A DNA stretch of 64,000 bases from Adiantum capillus-veneris (GCA_014529385.2 CM043949.1:113651477-113715476); one strand, 5' to 3'. Numbered from the stretch's first letter, positions 43,241-54,391 are shown. The notes: a model not told the origin generated them from the sequence alone. Numbers and translations are program-made.

Positions 43241-43979
43241 ATTTTGCATTGGTCCCTTTGGCTGTCGTAAGTTGTAGATCCGCCACAAAATCCCTATTGG
43301 ATTGAGACAGCTAGGAAACTGAATAATAAGGGTCTAAAGCGACTTGGGCACTTTTGGGACAGTGGCAACAAGAGTTGGAAAACCATTGACCTTCTGGTTA
43401 CCTAGTACCAACTCAATAGCTTGCAGGTCTTGCTTGTCCACAAAGTGATGAAGGAGTTTGACAATTTAGTGATGCCAATCTGTGATTCGGAGTTTGACTG
43501 GAATGCCTGGAAATGGCCCGGAAGCAATCTCTTATGGAAACCCCATCCTAAAAGCGTTTATCAGACAATGATGCATATGAAGAATTGGTCTAGCCCCCTT
43601 AACAAGCTATGGAAAAAGCAATGGCCGGAGGAAAGGTGGGATCAAGTAATGGAGAACATATGGAATCCAAAGGTTCTGTAGCACATGAAGGTCTTTCTAT
43701 GGAAGGTAATTTGGGGTGCTCTACCGATTGGGGTGAAGATTCAGGAGAGAGGGATTGGGTCAAATCAATGCTTGGGGTGCAGGATGGCTAGTGAAGATAT
43801 GGCACACCTATTCATGGACTGCCCAACTATTAAAGGCCTTGCAAGGAAAATATGGAAGTGGGTCCAAAGAACATGGAAAATTAGTTTCTTCAAGACTGAC
43901 CTATTCCTTAGAGGCAAGAATTCAGGAAGTCCTGCCCTCCTGGTCAGCACGCTCAAATCATCAGATCGCTTCGCAACTC
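43241..43979 (+). pseudogene. LINE ORF2: zf-RVT C-terminus
   Basis: DSEFDWNAWKWPGSNLLW and KSVYQTMM (43421-43600) precede the zf-RVT motif at 43685-43870: VFLWKVIWGALPIGVKI, then C-x2-C (QCLGC), H (MAHLF) and C (MDC), then KIWKWVQRTWKISFF. One stop at 43679-43681. The coding match ends near 43970, where the foldback starts. Confidence 0.82.
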
Positions 43980-44109
43980 TAAAAACAACACAATGGTGAG
44001 CCATTTGCCAAATTGGCAAGCCATAGAGCTTGCCTACATCGCATATGCATTGTGGACAAGCTGTATGGCTTGTTGTTTTGCTAAACACCTCACCATTGTG
44101 TTGTTTTTA
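43980..44109. repeat. 130-bp foldback (hairpin) element
   Basis: A perfect 21-bp inverted repeat TAAAAACAACACAATGGTGAG (43980-44000) and its complement (44089-44109). A second inner pair CAAGCCATAGAGCTTG (44017-44032) and CAAGCTGTATGGCTTG (44057-44072) differs at one position. The whole can fold into one long hairpin. It looks like a very small MITE or a hairpin-forming terminus; no target duplication found. Confidence 0.65.
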
Positions 44110-44545
44110 TGTTAAGTTAGGTTACGTCAGGTTTAGGTTATAGGTTAGGTTAGAGCTATCGACAAATTAATAGTCGAAAAAATACAAACGGACTTTGAAG
44201 ATGACTTTTGTACTTCTAAAAACACAAACGGACTTCGATTAGGCTAGGTTATAGGTTAGGTTTAGGTTGTAAATTAAGTTACATTAAGTTACGTTAGGTA
44301 TAGGTTTGAGGTTAGGTTAGATTATAGGTTAGGCATAACGATTATAGGTTATGCTAGACCTAGCTTCAAATTAATAGTAAAAAAACGCAATCGGACTTTG
44401 AAGATGACTCGTGTACTTCTAAAAACAAAAACGGACTTCGGTTAGGTTAGGTTATAGGTTATAATTAAGGTTACATTAAGTTAGGTTAGGTTTATGTTAT
44501 AGGCTAGGTTAGATTATAGGTTAGGTTAGAGCTAGCATCAAATTA
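44110..44545 (+). repeat. Minisatellite of GGTTAGGTTATAGGTT-type units
   Basis: Many imperfect copies of TTAGGTTATAGGTTAGG, interleaved with two copies of a longer unit (AAACGGACTT...GAAGATGAC...GTACTTCTAAAAACA) at 44185-44240 and 44388-44440. Likely the left subterminal repeat region of the CACTA element. Confidence 0.75.
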
Positions 44546-44552
44546 ATAGTAG

Positions 44553-44902
44553 AAAAAACGCAATAGGACTTCAAAAGTGCACACAGACTTCAAGAACCTT
44601 AATATATAGTCATTGACCAATAAAGACGAGACTATTACCCTGTGGTCCGAATCTCTGAGCACCTCTAGACCGAGGTATGCGGGAATCGGGCCTGGCTAGA
44701 AAATGTGAGGTTGTTAGAGCTAGCAAAAAATAGTTGAGAAAACACAATTGGACTTTAGAAGTGCACACAGACTTCAAGAACTTTAATATATAGTCATTGA
44801 CCAATAAAGATGAGATTATTACCCTGTGGTCCTAATCTCAATGCACCTCTGACCAAGGTGTGCGGGGATCGGGCCTGGCTAGAGAATGTGAGGTTGTTAA
44901 AG
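44553..44902 (+). repeat. Tandem duplication, about 175-bp and 160-bp units
   Basis: 44553-44727 and 44742-44902 share CACACAGACTTCAAGAAC, TTAATATATAGTCATTGACC and TCGGGCCTGGCTAGA in order. No coding content. Confidence 0.8.
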
Positions 44903-44980
44903 CTTTTCATGTACTTAGTTGTGTGTAGTTATAACAACTAGAGGGTTTTAATTATTTGTTGCATCATTTGTAGATAAAGT

Positions 44981-47900
44981 ATGGACGGTAGGATGGCATG
45001 TCCTTGTGTGCATTACAAGCATCAAATCTTTTGAAAACAAAAATTCTATGACCAGCACATACGCAATCATGGTCTCTTTCCAATAGAGCAAGTACAAGAC
45101 TTGCATTATCAATCTCATGGTCTGGAGATTGAAGGTCAAAGTCCACAAGTAGACACTGCTCCAACTTCATCCTAGAGAAGACGATTTTCAAACGAGCGGG
45201 CATCGATTGAGTCCTCCCAACTAATACCTGAAGCGGCATTTCAAGAAGTAGAGATGGAGCAGATGTTGGACCCGTTCTTTGAAATGGATTCCAATATAGA
45301 AGGAGACAACATTCAACGCAGTACTGTGGACCAACCTCAGCCATCCCACTCATATCTACGGCATGATAGCAACGATGAAGAGGGCGAGATGATGCAAAGT
45401 CTTGCACGCATGCCGCTCTACACTAGTGCAAAAATATCAGTTCTCCGTACCGCGTTGGTAATTCTTAATTTGCAGTCTGTCTACGGTTGGTCTGACGCCT
45501 CAGTCACAGAGATTTTCAGGTAAACATTTTTTATTCTAAGCATGGTAAAGTGCAAATTACAGTTCATATAAAGTGATCAAAGGGTTGACTTGTTCATGTA
45601 ATGTCAGGTTGTTGAATGAGCAAGTCTTGCCAGAAGGGAATCACATGCCCCCTACCAGTCCAACCGCTAAAAATCTTCTTACTAATTTGGGCTTGGGTTA
45701 TCAAAAAATACATGCATGTTCTAATGATTGTATACTTTTTTGCAATGAGTATGCAAGCCTGGAACAGTGTCCCCATTGTGGATCAAACATGTAGACAAGG
45801 AAAATGTATCCTTGTCAAGGTCCTTCGACACTTTCCTATCATTCCAAGAATAAAGAGCATGTTAAGGTGCAAGTCCATAGCCGCTTTGATGACATGGCAC
45901 TCAAATACTAGATCGACAGATAATGTTATGTGAGTACCTGCTGACTCTCGTGCATGGAAGCACATAGAGGAAAGTTGGCCTACATTTAAGAACGAACCTC
46001 GATGTATCCACTTTGGTCTGGCAATGGACAGAGTAAACCCATTCGGACTACAGAGTTCGTCATGGAGCACGTGGCCTATTTTTTTGGTTAATTATAATCT
46101 TCCACCATGGCTCGCTATCAAGAAGGGACATCTGTTGTCATTGATCATCCCAGGAAAGTGCAAAGCAAAGAACATGGACGTCTATCTGGCACCACTTATA
46201 GAAGAGCTCCAAATATTGTGGACAGGATTCCATGTGGTTGATATGTCCCAACCAATCGGATGACAAAATATACATGTGCAAGGCATTCTCATGTGGACCA
46301 TGCACGATTGGCTAGGCTTCGGTGAGTGCTCAGGTAAGTGCCTTTAAAACCCTCACACACATGTGATTCATGGCTATGTCAACGCTTTTATATTTAATTT
46401 TGTGATGTTTCGGGCTTGAGTTACTCGGGCAATCATGCATGTCCAAAATGTGGTCCTCGACTTGGCTTCCGCCGCTTTGAGCATTTGAGCGAGACAGTTT
46501 ACGAGGAGCATGGTAGATTTTTGCCTAAAGGACATGAGCTACATGGACCAAACATATGCAAACATGACATGCATCCACTGAAAGCGAGCGATTGGAAAAG
46601 CATATGGCTGGAGAGGGGAGATTGGATGCCACCTGAAATGAAAAGAATTTCTATTTTCCATGATCTCCCGTACTGGAGTGACCTGCTGATTAATCATTTG
46701 CTCGATCCAATGCACATCTTCAAGAATGTGTGGGAGATCATGTGGAAGACATCATTGGAAAAAGGGAGAGCAAGTCCCGAAGAGATGACCTGCAGGCTGT
46801 GGGTCAAATACCAGAGATGTGGCCTCGACTTAAACCCAATGGAAAGTGGTCTATACCAAAAGGTCCATGGGTTTTAAGTTGCGCAGAAGAGCAACAAGTG
46901 AAGAAGACTATATCTTCATTCAAGACTCCCACAGGGTGCATGCGATGTTTGAAAACGGCTTTTACAAGAGATGACAATCTCAGTGGTCTTAAGTCCCACG
47001 ATTGGCACAAATGTTTACAGTTCATCTTACCAATTTCCATAAAGGGTTGTTTGACAGATGACATTAGAAGAACAATCTACAAAATCAGTGAGTTGGTATG
47101 CTAGATCAGTTCAAAAGAGATAAGAGAAGACAACATCGATACAACACGCTTAAATGCTATTGAAGCAGTGTGCATGGTGGAGAAGTACTTTCCAACAAAC
47201 ATTCTTACCATCCAAATTCATGTACTTGTGCATGTGGTCGATGAAGTTGCAGTTGCTGGGGTGGTCCACAGCAGGTGAATGTTCTTCTTGGAGAGATTTA
47301 TGAAGACTTTAAAGGGGTTTGTTTGTCAAAGGGCTCGTCCCGAGGGTAGCATGGACGAAGAATGGCTTGTACCCTTGTCCTCATCAGTTCATTTTTTGTC
47401 TCAATTGATCCACAGATGTCGCAAATGTGGACTACTGAGGTCAACGTCAAGGTGACAGGGGACGAGCCGTAGGGACAAGGCATCGTTAGGAAGATGGACA
47501 TCACAATGCAAGAAAAGGTTATGAGATTTTGCCTTCTCAACTTAGACATCATGCAAAGTGGCTAGAGAGGTACGAAGGGGAAAAGCAACAACGTTTGACA
47601 GATCGCCTTCAATTCAAGCGCAACCGTGCAACTAGAAACCTTCCTTTTCCAGATCATCTTCAAAAAAAAATTGACTTTCCAAATGGGCGGTGGTTAGATG
47701 CGACACTCTCAGAGGCAAAGTGGAATGGAGTGTTGAATACTGAAGAGGAAGAGGAGATGTCAAGGGGTTGCGATTGGCATGTATATTTCACATCTTCCTT
47801 TTTGAGCTCCACATGAAGATTAGTTTGCTTTAATAACTTTTAGTCTGTTTCAATTTTGTGGCTGCACTATCACAAATATGGAGCTTTGTGGTCGCATGGG

Positions 47901-48602
47901 AAGCACTTCAGAGTGCAATGGATCGACGAACAAAGGTTCACTTTCGATAGTGGTGTTAGAGGAAGCTTCGTCCAAGAAGGTAGGAGTAGTGCTAGGGATG
48001 AGAATACAGAGACTAGCCAACTTGAATACTTTGGGTACATCCAAGCCATCTTGAAGATTAGCTTTAGAAAGTTTGATATGTTTATCTTTGATGTCAAGTG
48101 GTTCAAAGTTATTACCAGCGGCCCTAATGCAACTGTGCGTAAAGACAAGAGTGTATTGATTCAAGTGAGCTCTAGGCGGGTGTGGACAGATGTGCAGGAT
48201 ACATTCGTACTTCTGTAGCATTGTGAACAAGTTGTGTTCATACACGATCTACTATGGACAGAAAATGATGAGAATGATCTGTCTAAACCCTGGAGGCTCT
48301 ATGCCGTTCAAGGTGCTCCACGTAGCAAGCAAGTGTGTGCAGGATTGGATGTTGAGGTCGAAGAGGTGATTCATGAAAAAAGCGCAGGATCGACTCCAAC
48401 TTTAAGTTTAGATTTTGAGGTGGATGTCAACATTGAGCAATTGTCTGAACCTAGAGATGAGGTGTCAAATAGCGAAGCTGATGCGAAGAGCGACGAAGAA
48501 GTAGAGTTCGATGATGAAGATGCAAAAGTACAGATTGATATAGACATCTTTGGTGCATCATATCTCATAGAGGATGAGAGATTAACTAATGACTTTTGCT
48601 AG
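44981..48602 (+). pseudogene. CACTA TNP2-type transposase
   Basis: Order fits plant TNP2. Transpos_assoc-like N-terminus (GRMACPCVHYKHQIF then YDQHIRNHGLFP, with TGA and TAG). PLYTSAKISVLRTALVILN (45411 onward) is followed by a good intron 45520-45607 (CAG|GTAAAC...TGTCAG|G) joining to LLNEQVLPEGNHMPP and QKIHACSNDCILFCNEYA, then C-P-H-C. VLRHFPIIPRIKSMLR (about 45820) and LAMDRVNPFGLQSSSWSTWP (46018 onward), KCKAKNMDVYLAPLIEELQ, TMHDWLGFGECS, then after a likely intron SYSGNHACPKCGP (46418). The DUF4218 part is at 46730-47370 (ISIKGCLTDDIRRTIY, YFPTNI, FMKTLKGFVCQRARPEGSM). The DUF4216 part is at 47860-48220 (YFGYIQAILKI, FIFDVKWFKV). Several stops and frame changes. It would bind the element ends and catalyse excision. 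Confidence 0.85.
45520..45607 (+). other. Intron in the TNP2 pseudogene
   Basis: GTAAAC donor and TGTCAG acceptor; joining gives EIF-R-LLNEQ in phase, matching the family across the join. 88 nt. Confidence 0.65.
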
Positions 48603-48753
48603 GAAACCCTTAGTAAAGCTCTTTTTATTAGTCTACAATACACTTTAGATGTTGTCATTTGTGTAGCAGTTTCGTTGATTTGTTATGTGTATTGATTAAG
48701 CACTCTTACATAAACTAACATATTTTGTGGGTGTTGTTTGTGTATGATTAGCC

Positions 48754-50003
48754 ATGGCCGATGACAATGAGCCATACTTTCCTAGTTTTAGTTTTCCTGT
48801 CACTCCAACCGACATGTCATCTGAGAAGATGGGCTCAGTTTTGTCTCTGTTCACACCAGAGCAGATCGCGATGGCACGACACCTTTGGGATGCAGGTCCC
48901 TCTAGACCTACTATGGTCGATCGTACGCCTGGGACTAGTGTGGTCCCTACACCGAGCGGCCCCACACGTCAGTCTAGTCTTCCCCCTATGCCTAGGACGT
49001 GTGCCCCCCTACATCGACGGGTGGTTCATCCTCGAGACGAGGTAGGCATCGTTCTAGAGGTGGTGGTTGCTATGGTAGCGGTTCTATCGATGCGTCCACA
49101 CCATTGAGAGAGCGTCCACCACTCTCTTCAGTAGATAGTTCACCGATTGTCACACCACGTACACCTTGGGGATCACACGAGCATGATCCTAGCAAGGTGT
49201 ACAAGAGCAGGGATGGGGCTGTTGTGGCAGATAGGGTCGGAAAGTCCATGCGACAGAGGATTCGACAGCTCTGTATGATTCAATTTGGTCATTCCATGAT
49301 GGAGATTTGGGATAACCTGGATTCTTGAGAGAAAGAATCACATCGTCGAGGCCACTCAGAGAGAGTACATGCCGGCAGAGGGGTAGTATCAAGTCTCGAA
49401 CAACTGGATTATGAGTGTGGTGAAGTCCACAATGCCACACCGTCGGTCAGAGGCGAGAGACAAGTACAATGATGGCAGTCCCAAGCCGGCATGGTTAGAC
49501 GCAAAGGAGTGGACCGGGATTGCACGAGAGACACAAGATAATCCTAATAGATTTCAGCAGCAGAGAGATGCAGCTAGAGCACGTTTGGAGTCCGCTGGAG
49601 CGTCACATCTTGGGAGTGGAGGCTACGATACGCTTCGACATGAGTTTGTAAGTATTATATGTATGCTTTAAATTATTGATAATATATATTTTATTTGAAT
49701 ATTTATCTAATGATTAAACCATAATTTTGCAGGAAGTGTCGTGAAGTGCCTTCCTACACGCCGAGAGGAGAAGTATGGGTACAAGCATGGACTTGTGACC
49801 CTTTTGACCGAGCTACTGCTGTAGGAGGAGGGGGAGGACGTCGACCAGGAGGCATTACGATGAGGGCATTCTCACTCAGTGATTGTTTGCATATGTACAG
49901 CTTTGTAGTGCTTATGTTTATGGTTTATGGTTATGTTTATGTTATGGCACATATGTTATGGTTAAGATTTGACAATCAACTTAAGATTACGGTTGTGCTA
50001 TGA
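48754..50003 (+). pseudogene. CACTA second gene, TNP1-like
   Basis: MADDNEPYFPSFSFPVTPTD starts at 48754. A Pro/Ser/Arg-rich low-complexity region (frame change near 49000) leads to a block (49165-49330; YKSRDGAVVADRVGKSMRQ) and to WLDAKEWTGIARETQDNPNRF with RLESAGASHLGSGG (49490-49640), the part that resembles plant TNP1/Transposase_24 proteins (a SGASLHTGGS-like motif). A plausible intron 49648-49732 (GTAAGT...TTTGCAG) follows. The tail gives REVPSYTPRGEVWVQAW. Stops at 49326 and elsewhere. TNP1-type proteins bind the subterminal repeats. Confidence 0.6.
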
Positions 50004-50140
50004 TGGTATGGCAATCATGTGATAATTATGGTTATGGTTATGGTTGTGCAATGATGGTATGGCAATCAGGTGATGGTTATGGTTTTGCTATGATGGTATA
50101 GCAATCATGTGATGGTTATGGTTATGGTCATGGTTATGGT
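50004..50140 (+). repeat. GGTTATGGTTATGGT minisatellite, right subterminal region
   Basis: Imperfect copies of GATGGTATGGCAATCATGTGAT and (GGTTAT)n. Mirrors the short-repeat block at the left end of the CACTA element. Confidence 0.7.
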
Positions 50141-50281
50141 TGTGCAATTGAGAAAGACGGGAAGTGAACATGAGAGAGAGGAGAGGGAAGGAGCATACCT
50201 GGCTCTCCTTCCTCTCCTCATGTGTGTGTGTGGAGAAGAAAGAGAGAGAGGGAGAGCACGGGTTACCTCTTTGCTTGAGCA

Positions 50282-50314
50282 TCGAAAACTCAGATCTGAG
50301 ATCTGAGTTTTCGA
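50282..50314. repeat. 33-bp perfect palindrome with 1-base spacer
   Basis: TCGAAAACTCAGATCT, G, then its exact complement AGATCTGAGTTTTCGA. The pairing extends imperfectly outward (GAGC on the left, GCTC on the right). Confidence 0.85.
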
Positions 50315-50584
50315 GCGCTCTCGGTTTATTTTTTACCCTTGTCGGCGTTGCTATGGAGTGCGAATATCTTTATAGGTGTGTGGATTTTTACAAAAGTACA
50401 TCTGCTGAGATTTTATATTTTTAGAATTGGAGTGTGACATTATGGCTTAGGTTGCTTTGACGCGAGATAGCAAATCGAAAGTATTCTTTTTGCAACTAGG
50501 CATATATTCATAAGTCACATCAAAATGACTCAATTTGTATGCCCATCTGTAGATACGAACATTCCCAACTTTTCTTGCATTCTT

Positions 50585-50893
50585 TTATTGGAGGAATTTA
50601 TCAAAATGCTTTAAATCACTTCTTAGGGTGAATGGTAGCCCTAACAAGAATAGGCGGAATGATAGCACCGCATTAACTCCAGCTAGTAGTTCTCTTTGGA
50701 TTGAATGATACCTTTGCTCAGCATCTTTGGACCTTTCGGAAGCCCATCTACAAATGATAAGGGTATCGTTAACCTGCTCACACAGTATTCCTCCCCATGC
50801 CTCTTCCGATGCATCTGAATATACAATAAGAGGATTATTCGTAGGAATTTGTAAGGGAGGTAACTTCTGGAAAATCTCCTTTATCTTGTGCAC
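50585..50893 (-). pseudogene. Copy A RNase H
   Basis: 102 codons with the RNase H landmarks: IVYSDASEEAWGG (Asp), QRELLAGVNAVL (Glu) and TLRSDLKHFDKFL (Asp). It is in a different frame from the RT just upstream, so a frameshift lies near 50900-50940. It would degrade RNA in RNA-DNA hybrids during reverse transcription. Confidence 0.82.
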
Positions 50894-50937
50894 ACTGATA
50901 AATTCTCAAACCAAAGGAATTCCTTGCTTCGCTCCAA

Positions 50938-51360
50938 CTACTTGAAGGGTAGTAGATCCTTCGCTAGGTGAGGGTATTGTGGCGCTATCCATTGCAGACA
51001 ACCCACAAAGGATTGAACCTGTTTGTGATCTTGAGGTTGCTCTAGACAATCCAATAACTTTTTTAAAACATGATCTTGCATTTTAATACAACCAGATGAG
51101 ATCTCCACTCCCAAAAAAGTAGTGTGTGGTTGACAACGCTCCATTTTCTTAATACTAAGAACCAATCCAATAGTTCGGAGCTTTTGCACAATCCGCTTTA
51201 AATGCTTGATATGACTTTCAACATCCTTAGAGTAGACAAGTATATCATCAATGTATAGCAGCAATAATTCTCTACAATATAAAAATAAAACCTCAATTCT
51301 TTCCTGACAGAGAGAGGGAGCTGGTTTTAGTCCCATGGGTAAGACTTTCCATTCAAACAT
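50938..51360 (-). pseudogene. Copy A reverse transcriptase, C-terminal part
   Basis: 140 codons with LPMGLKPAPSLCQ, the catalytic Y-I-D-D box (LLYIDDILVYSKD), FLGVEISSGCIKM and QSFVGCLQWIAPQYP. It is separated from the N-terminal RT part by a TAG-type stop near 51418, after GFW (the W-F-K junction). Same frame on both sides. Confidence 0.88.
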
Positions 51361-51417
51361 TCCTTGAGGTACTACAAAACTGGTTTTGTAGCGCCGATCA
51401 GCAGGTTTTATTTTAAA

Positions 51418-52548
51418 CTACCAAAATCCACTCTTTAGATCAAATTTTGAGAATACTTGAATGTCCTTGATTCTGCGGAGTAGATCATCCTTTAATGGTA
51501 AAAGAAATATCCTAGCTTCTAGCCAGTCATTAATTGGCTTGTAATTAATGACGAGCCTTTTCTTTCCTCGTTTTTGTTCAGAGTGATTATTCACATAAAA
51601 AGCTTGAAATGCAAAATCATTGTTAGAGGGAACAATCAAACCGTTTTTCAGTATAGCTGGTTGATTTCTTCTTTGCAGAGCTTTGTGTCTTCTTCCAGGA
51701 TGGGTAGCCTTTAAGCCTGCTGGTTGTGGGTTGCCAGGGAGTGTGACCCAATATTCTTCTTTGTCCCAGAAGGCTAAGGGGTTTTCACTGGTTTTTTCAG
51801 CCAGCTGGGTGGCAATTGATTGTAGCTCCTCACGATGTTTTAGCTTTTGTGCCTCAAACCATGCTAAAAAGCGCTCATTTTTTTGTGGATTAGGGAGTAT
51901 AGGAATTACTCCCCCAAGCAAAAGAGCTCCCCGAGCTTTAGTAAGAACTGTGTAAGACTGGTTTTCCATACGGAATCGGATAGAAAGAGCAGGGTTCATA
52001 GTGTAGGGTGTGAGTTGAGAGCTAATGTCAGCACCAATTGTCATGTCAGTGTTAGGATGAGGATGAAGATAAAGAGTAACCTGAAACTTAGCATATCCCA
52101 AAGCCATTTTACATGAGACAATTTTAGAAATTCCCCCACGAGTGTTGTTGGCATAAGAGACAATGATACCATGAGGAAGCTCGGTGACTAAATGTTGAGG
52201 AACCAGAGCTTGGTTGATGTAGGAAACAACAGACCCTGAATCCCATAAGGCATCAAGTTGAAAAAATTGCTCCAATGGAAATTTGATCCATATTTCTGAA
52301 TAGAATGCACAATTATACTTGGGATCAAAGTTTATGCTACTACAACTATTTATAGGCCGAGTGGGAACCCCAATGGGCTCCTCATTAGCAATATCAGTCA
52401 TGGCAACTACATCAGAAAGATGGTTAGCAATCTCATGCACATGATCAATCTTGGTTTCAAGGGTAGCCAAGATCACATTTAACATGCACTTCCTGTATAG
52501 CTTGAAGAATAGCCTGATCATTCTTACTAAAATTTTGAATATACTCAA
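51418..52548 (-). pseudogene. Copy A aspartic protease and RT N-terminus
   Basis: 376 codons. Residues about 1-70 are the coil/linker (KIDHVHEIANHLSD). The protease catalytic D-S-G is near residue 103 (LDALWDSGSVVSYIN), followed by IVSCKMALGYAKFQVTLYL and TIGADI. RT begins near 300 (LKNGLIVPSNNDFAFQAFYV, KRLVINYKPIN, FSKFDLKSGFW). Ends at a stop directly after the conserved KSGFW block. Confidence 0.85.
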
Positions 52549-53064
52549 GCTTCAGTTAGAGGCTGATCTCTAGCGGTAGAAGCTTCAAGTATATCTTCGT
52601 TGAGTTGTACTGCTGATGGATTTGGTTGGTATCTTTCTTGATGTCTACTTGTATCTTTGTTGGCAAAGTTGAGATCAAAGTTGATGATACTACAATTGTT
52701 TATAGATCAAGTGGGAACCTAATCAATGGGCGCCTCATTAGCAATATCATTCATGGCAACTACATCAGACAGATGGTTAGCAATCTCATGCACATAATCA
52801 ATCTTGGTTTCAAGGGTAGCCAATTGGTTTTCAACATAACGAATCTGTTGTTGTAGTTGATCACATTTAACATGCACTTCCTGTATAGCTTGGACCCAGC
52901 TTGGAGAATAGCCTAATCATTCTTACTACAAATTTGAATATACTCACAAGCTTCGGTTAGAGGCTGATCTCTTGCGGTAGAAGCTTCAAGTATATCTTCA
53001 TCGAGTTGTACTGCTGATGGATTTGGTTGGTATCTTTCTTGATGTCTACTTGTCTCTTTGTTGG
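52325..53064 (-). repeat. Tandem duplication inside caulimovirid copy A
   Basis: 52325-52672 and 52683-53064 are direct copies of about 350-380 bp. Shared landmarks: AATCTTGGTTTCAAGGGTAGCC at 52447 and 52800, and AGTTGTACTGCTGATGGATT at 52601 and 53006. The left unit lacks about 35-40 bp at 52470-52475 that the right one has at 52822-52858. Copy B carries the region only once. Confidence 0.8.
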
Positions 53065-54391
53065 CAAGAAAACTAGTAGAAGCAGATTCCTTTCTCTGCT
53101 GAGGTGCAGCAAATTCTCTTCTCTGATTCATCATCCTGCACCAATCTTCCCTTAGAGCTATAGCAAGGGCTTCTTCAACCATATCTCTAAAAAGAGGTAA
53201 AGGTTTATATCTTTGTTGCTTTTTACAAGACAGATCAAGCTTGAGCAAAGGATCTTTATTTCTCCATTCCTCTAATTCTTCAGATGAACTGGAAGTTGAC
53301 TCTAGACTAGAGGGATTTTGTTTCTTTTGCTTAGGAAAGGAAAAGGGTTTCCTTACCATATTTTGTAGTCAAGGCTCGCTGTCGTCAGAGAAAATAGGCT
53401 CCTCTAGAGTCTCTGAAGTAGAAGAACTTTCAGAAGTAGATTCTTCATCATCATCAAAATCCATATACTCAAAAATAGGGAAATCTTTTCTTTGCAAGGT
53501 ATTGCAATAGATCACTTCATACTCGTATCGATCCTTTAGGACAGCATTTCTAAATTTTTTTCTCCTCTGTGGGAATTCTGGAGCGATATGGCCTGGCTTG
53601 TTGCAGATGTAGCATTTTACTAGGCTTCGCTCTTCCTTGCTCAATTTCCTTTTCTTGCGGACAACTTTGAATCTCTTGCCAAATTTGTTTCTGCGAGCTT
53701 TAACTTTGCAATTGCATTCTTTATAGGTTCTACATCCAAATGATTTAACCTTTGTTTCTCTTTCACAGAAACTGGTGTTAAATCCTTTTACGTGCTTTAT
53801 TTCTTTCCTGACTCTTATTCTCGCACATTCCAGATCTGTGACTTCGTCGATAAAGGAATTTATTTGTGCTAGAGAAAGATTTTCATCAACATACAAACCT
53901 GCAGCTTTAATCCTATCTTTAATTAAGTTAGAGAAAGGCTTAGGAAAAGAATTCATGTAATATTGTTTATACTGTGACTTGAAATAGCCACCAGGAAAAT
54001 GATACATGAGCTGAGTCATGTGCTACTGATATTTCTTGACCTGGGTCAAATCACAGAGTTTACTTCTGAATAATGCCTCCTTATTTCGCTCCTGTATTTT
54101 ATTAGTAGATCCCAAAAATTGCATTACAAGAGCTACAAAAAATAGAGAGATCACATTATCAAAATTTTCTCGTCCTTCAGGCCCACCTTCCATGATATAG
54201 TCTTTACTGCTTGGACTAAGATCATCCCACCAAGCTCTCAACATTCCCTGGAAACCGGCTATAATCATAGACACAGATTGCCTCTGTGTCAGATCTTTAT
54301 AATTCATTCCATAGTGGGCTGAGTTATAGATGAACTCGAACACCTTCCAAATCTGCTCCTGAGAAAGACCGTCGATATCGAGTATGGTCAT
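52913..54391 (-). pseudogene. Copy A capsid-like protein with CCHC knuckle
   Basis: One frame with two stops (at 54023 and 53369). The first third has IIAGFQGMLRAWWDDL, the tryptophan-containing core motif of caulimovirid and retro-type capsids. The middle has a coil (INSFIDEVTDLECARIRVRKEIK) and a Lys/Arg-rich stretch ending in a knuckle (CYICNKPGHIAPEF), C-x2-C-x4-H with the last Cys replaced by Phe. The last third is Ser/Glu-rich, ending CEYIQICSKND. Confidence 0.75.

Larger units (their letters stand above)
38342..43979 (+). mobile_element. L1-type LINE, degenerate
   Basis: Order: ORF1 (DUF4283 + zinc knuckle), ORF2 with endonuclease, RT, and zf-RVT. All parts are on the + strand in the expected order, in changing frames with stops. 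A 218-bp hAT-type MITE sits in the RT. The 3' end is lost: after the zf-RVT segment the sequence passes into a foldback (43980-44109) with no LINE tail or poly-A. A related, shorter copy is on the reverse strand at 2988-3440. Confidence 0.85.
44110..50350 (+). mobile_element. CACTA (En/Spm) element region, degenerate
   Basis: Contains a TNP2-type transposase pseudogene, then a TNP1-like pseudogene on the same strand, flanked by short-repeat-rich sequence on both sides, which is the CACTA layout. Clear CACTA terminal repeats were not found, so the ends (44110 and 50350) are set by the neighbouring foldback and by the caulimovirid copy that begins near 50354. Confidence 0.7.

Noticed and set aside
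44110-44545. Telomere-like array
   Set aside because: The units are TTAGGTTATAGGTT-type with variable spacing, not TTTAGGG or TTAGGG, and lie beside a CACTA transposase.
45420-45436. CACTAGTGCAAAAATAT as a CACTA terminal repeat
   Set aside because: It falls inside the TNP2 coding sequence (LYTSAKISVL), which continues on both sides, and no inverted partner was found.
50088-50306. ORFs of Met-Val and His-Asn repeats
   Set aside because: Translations of the GGTTATGGT minisatellite next to the CACTA genes.
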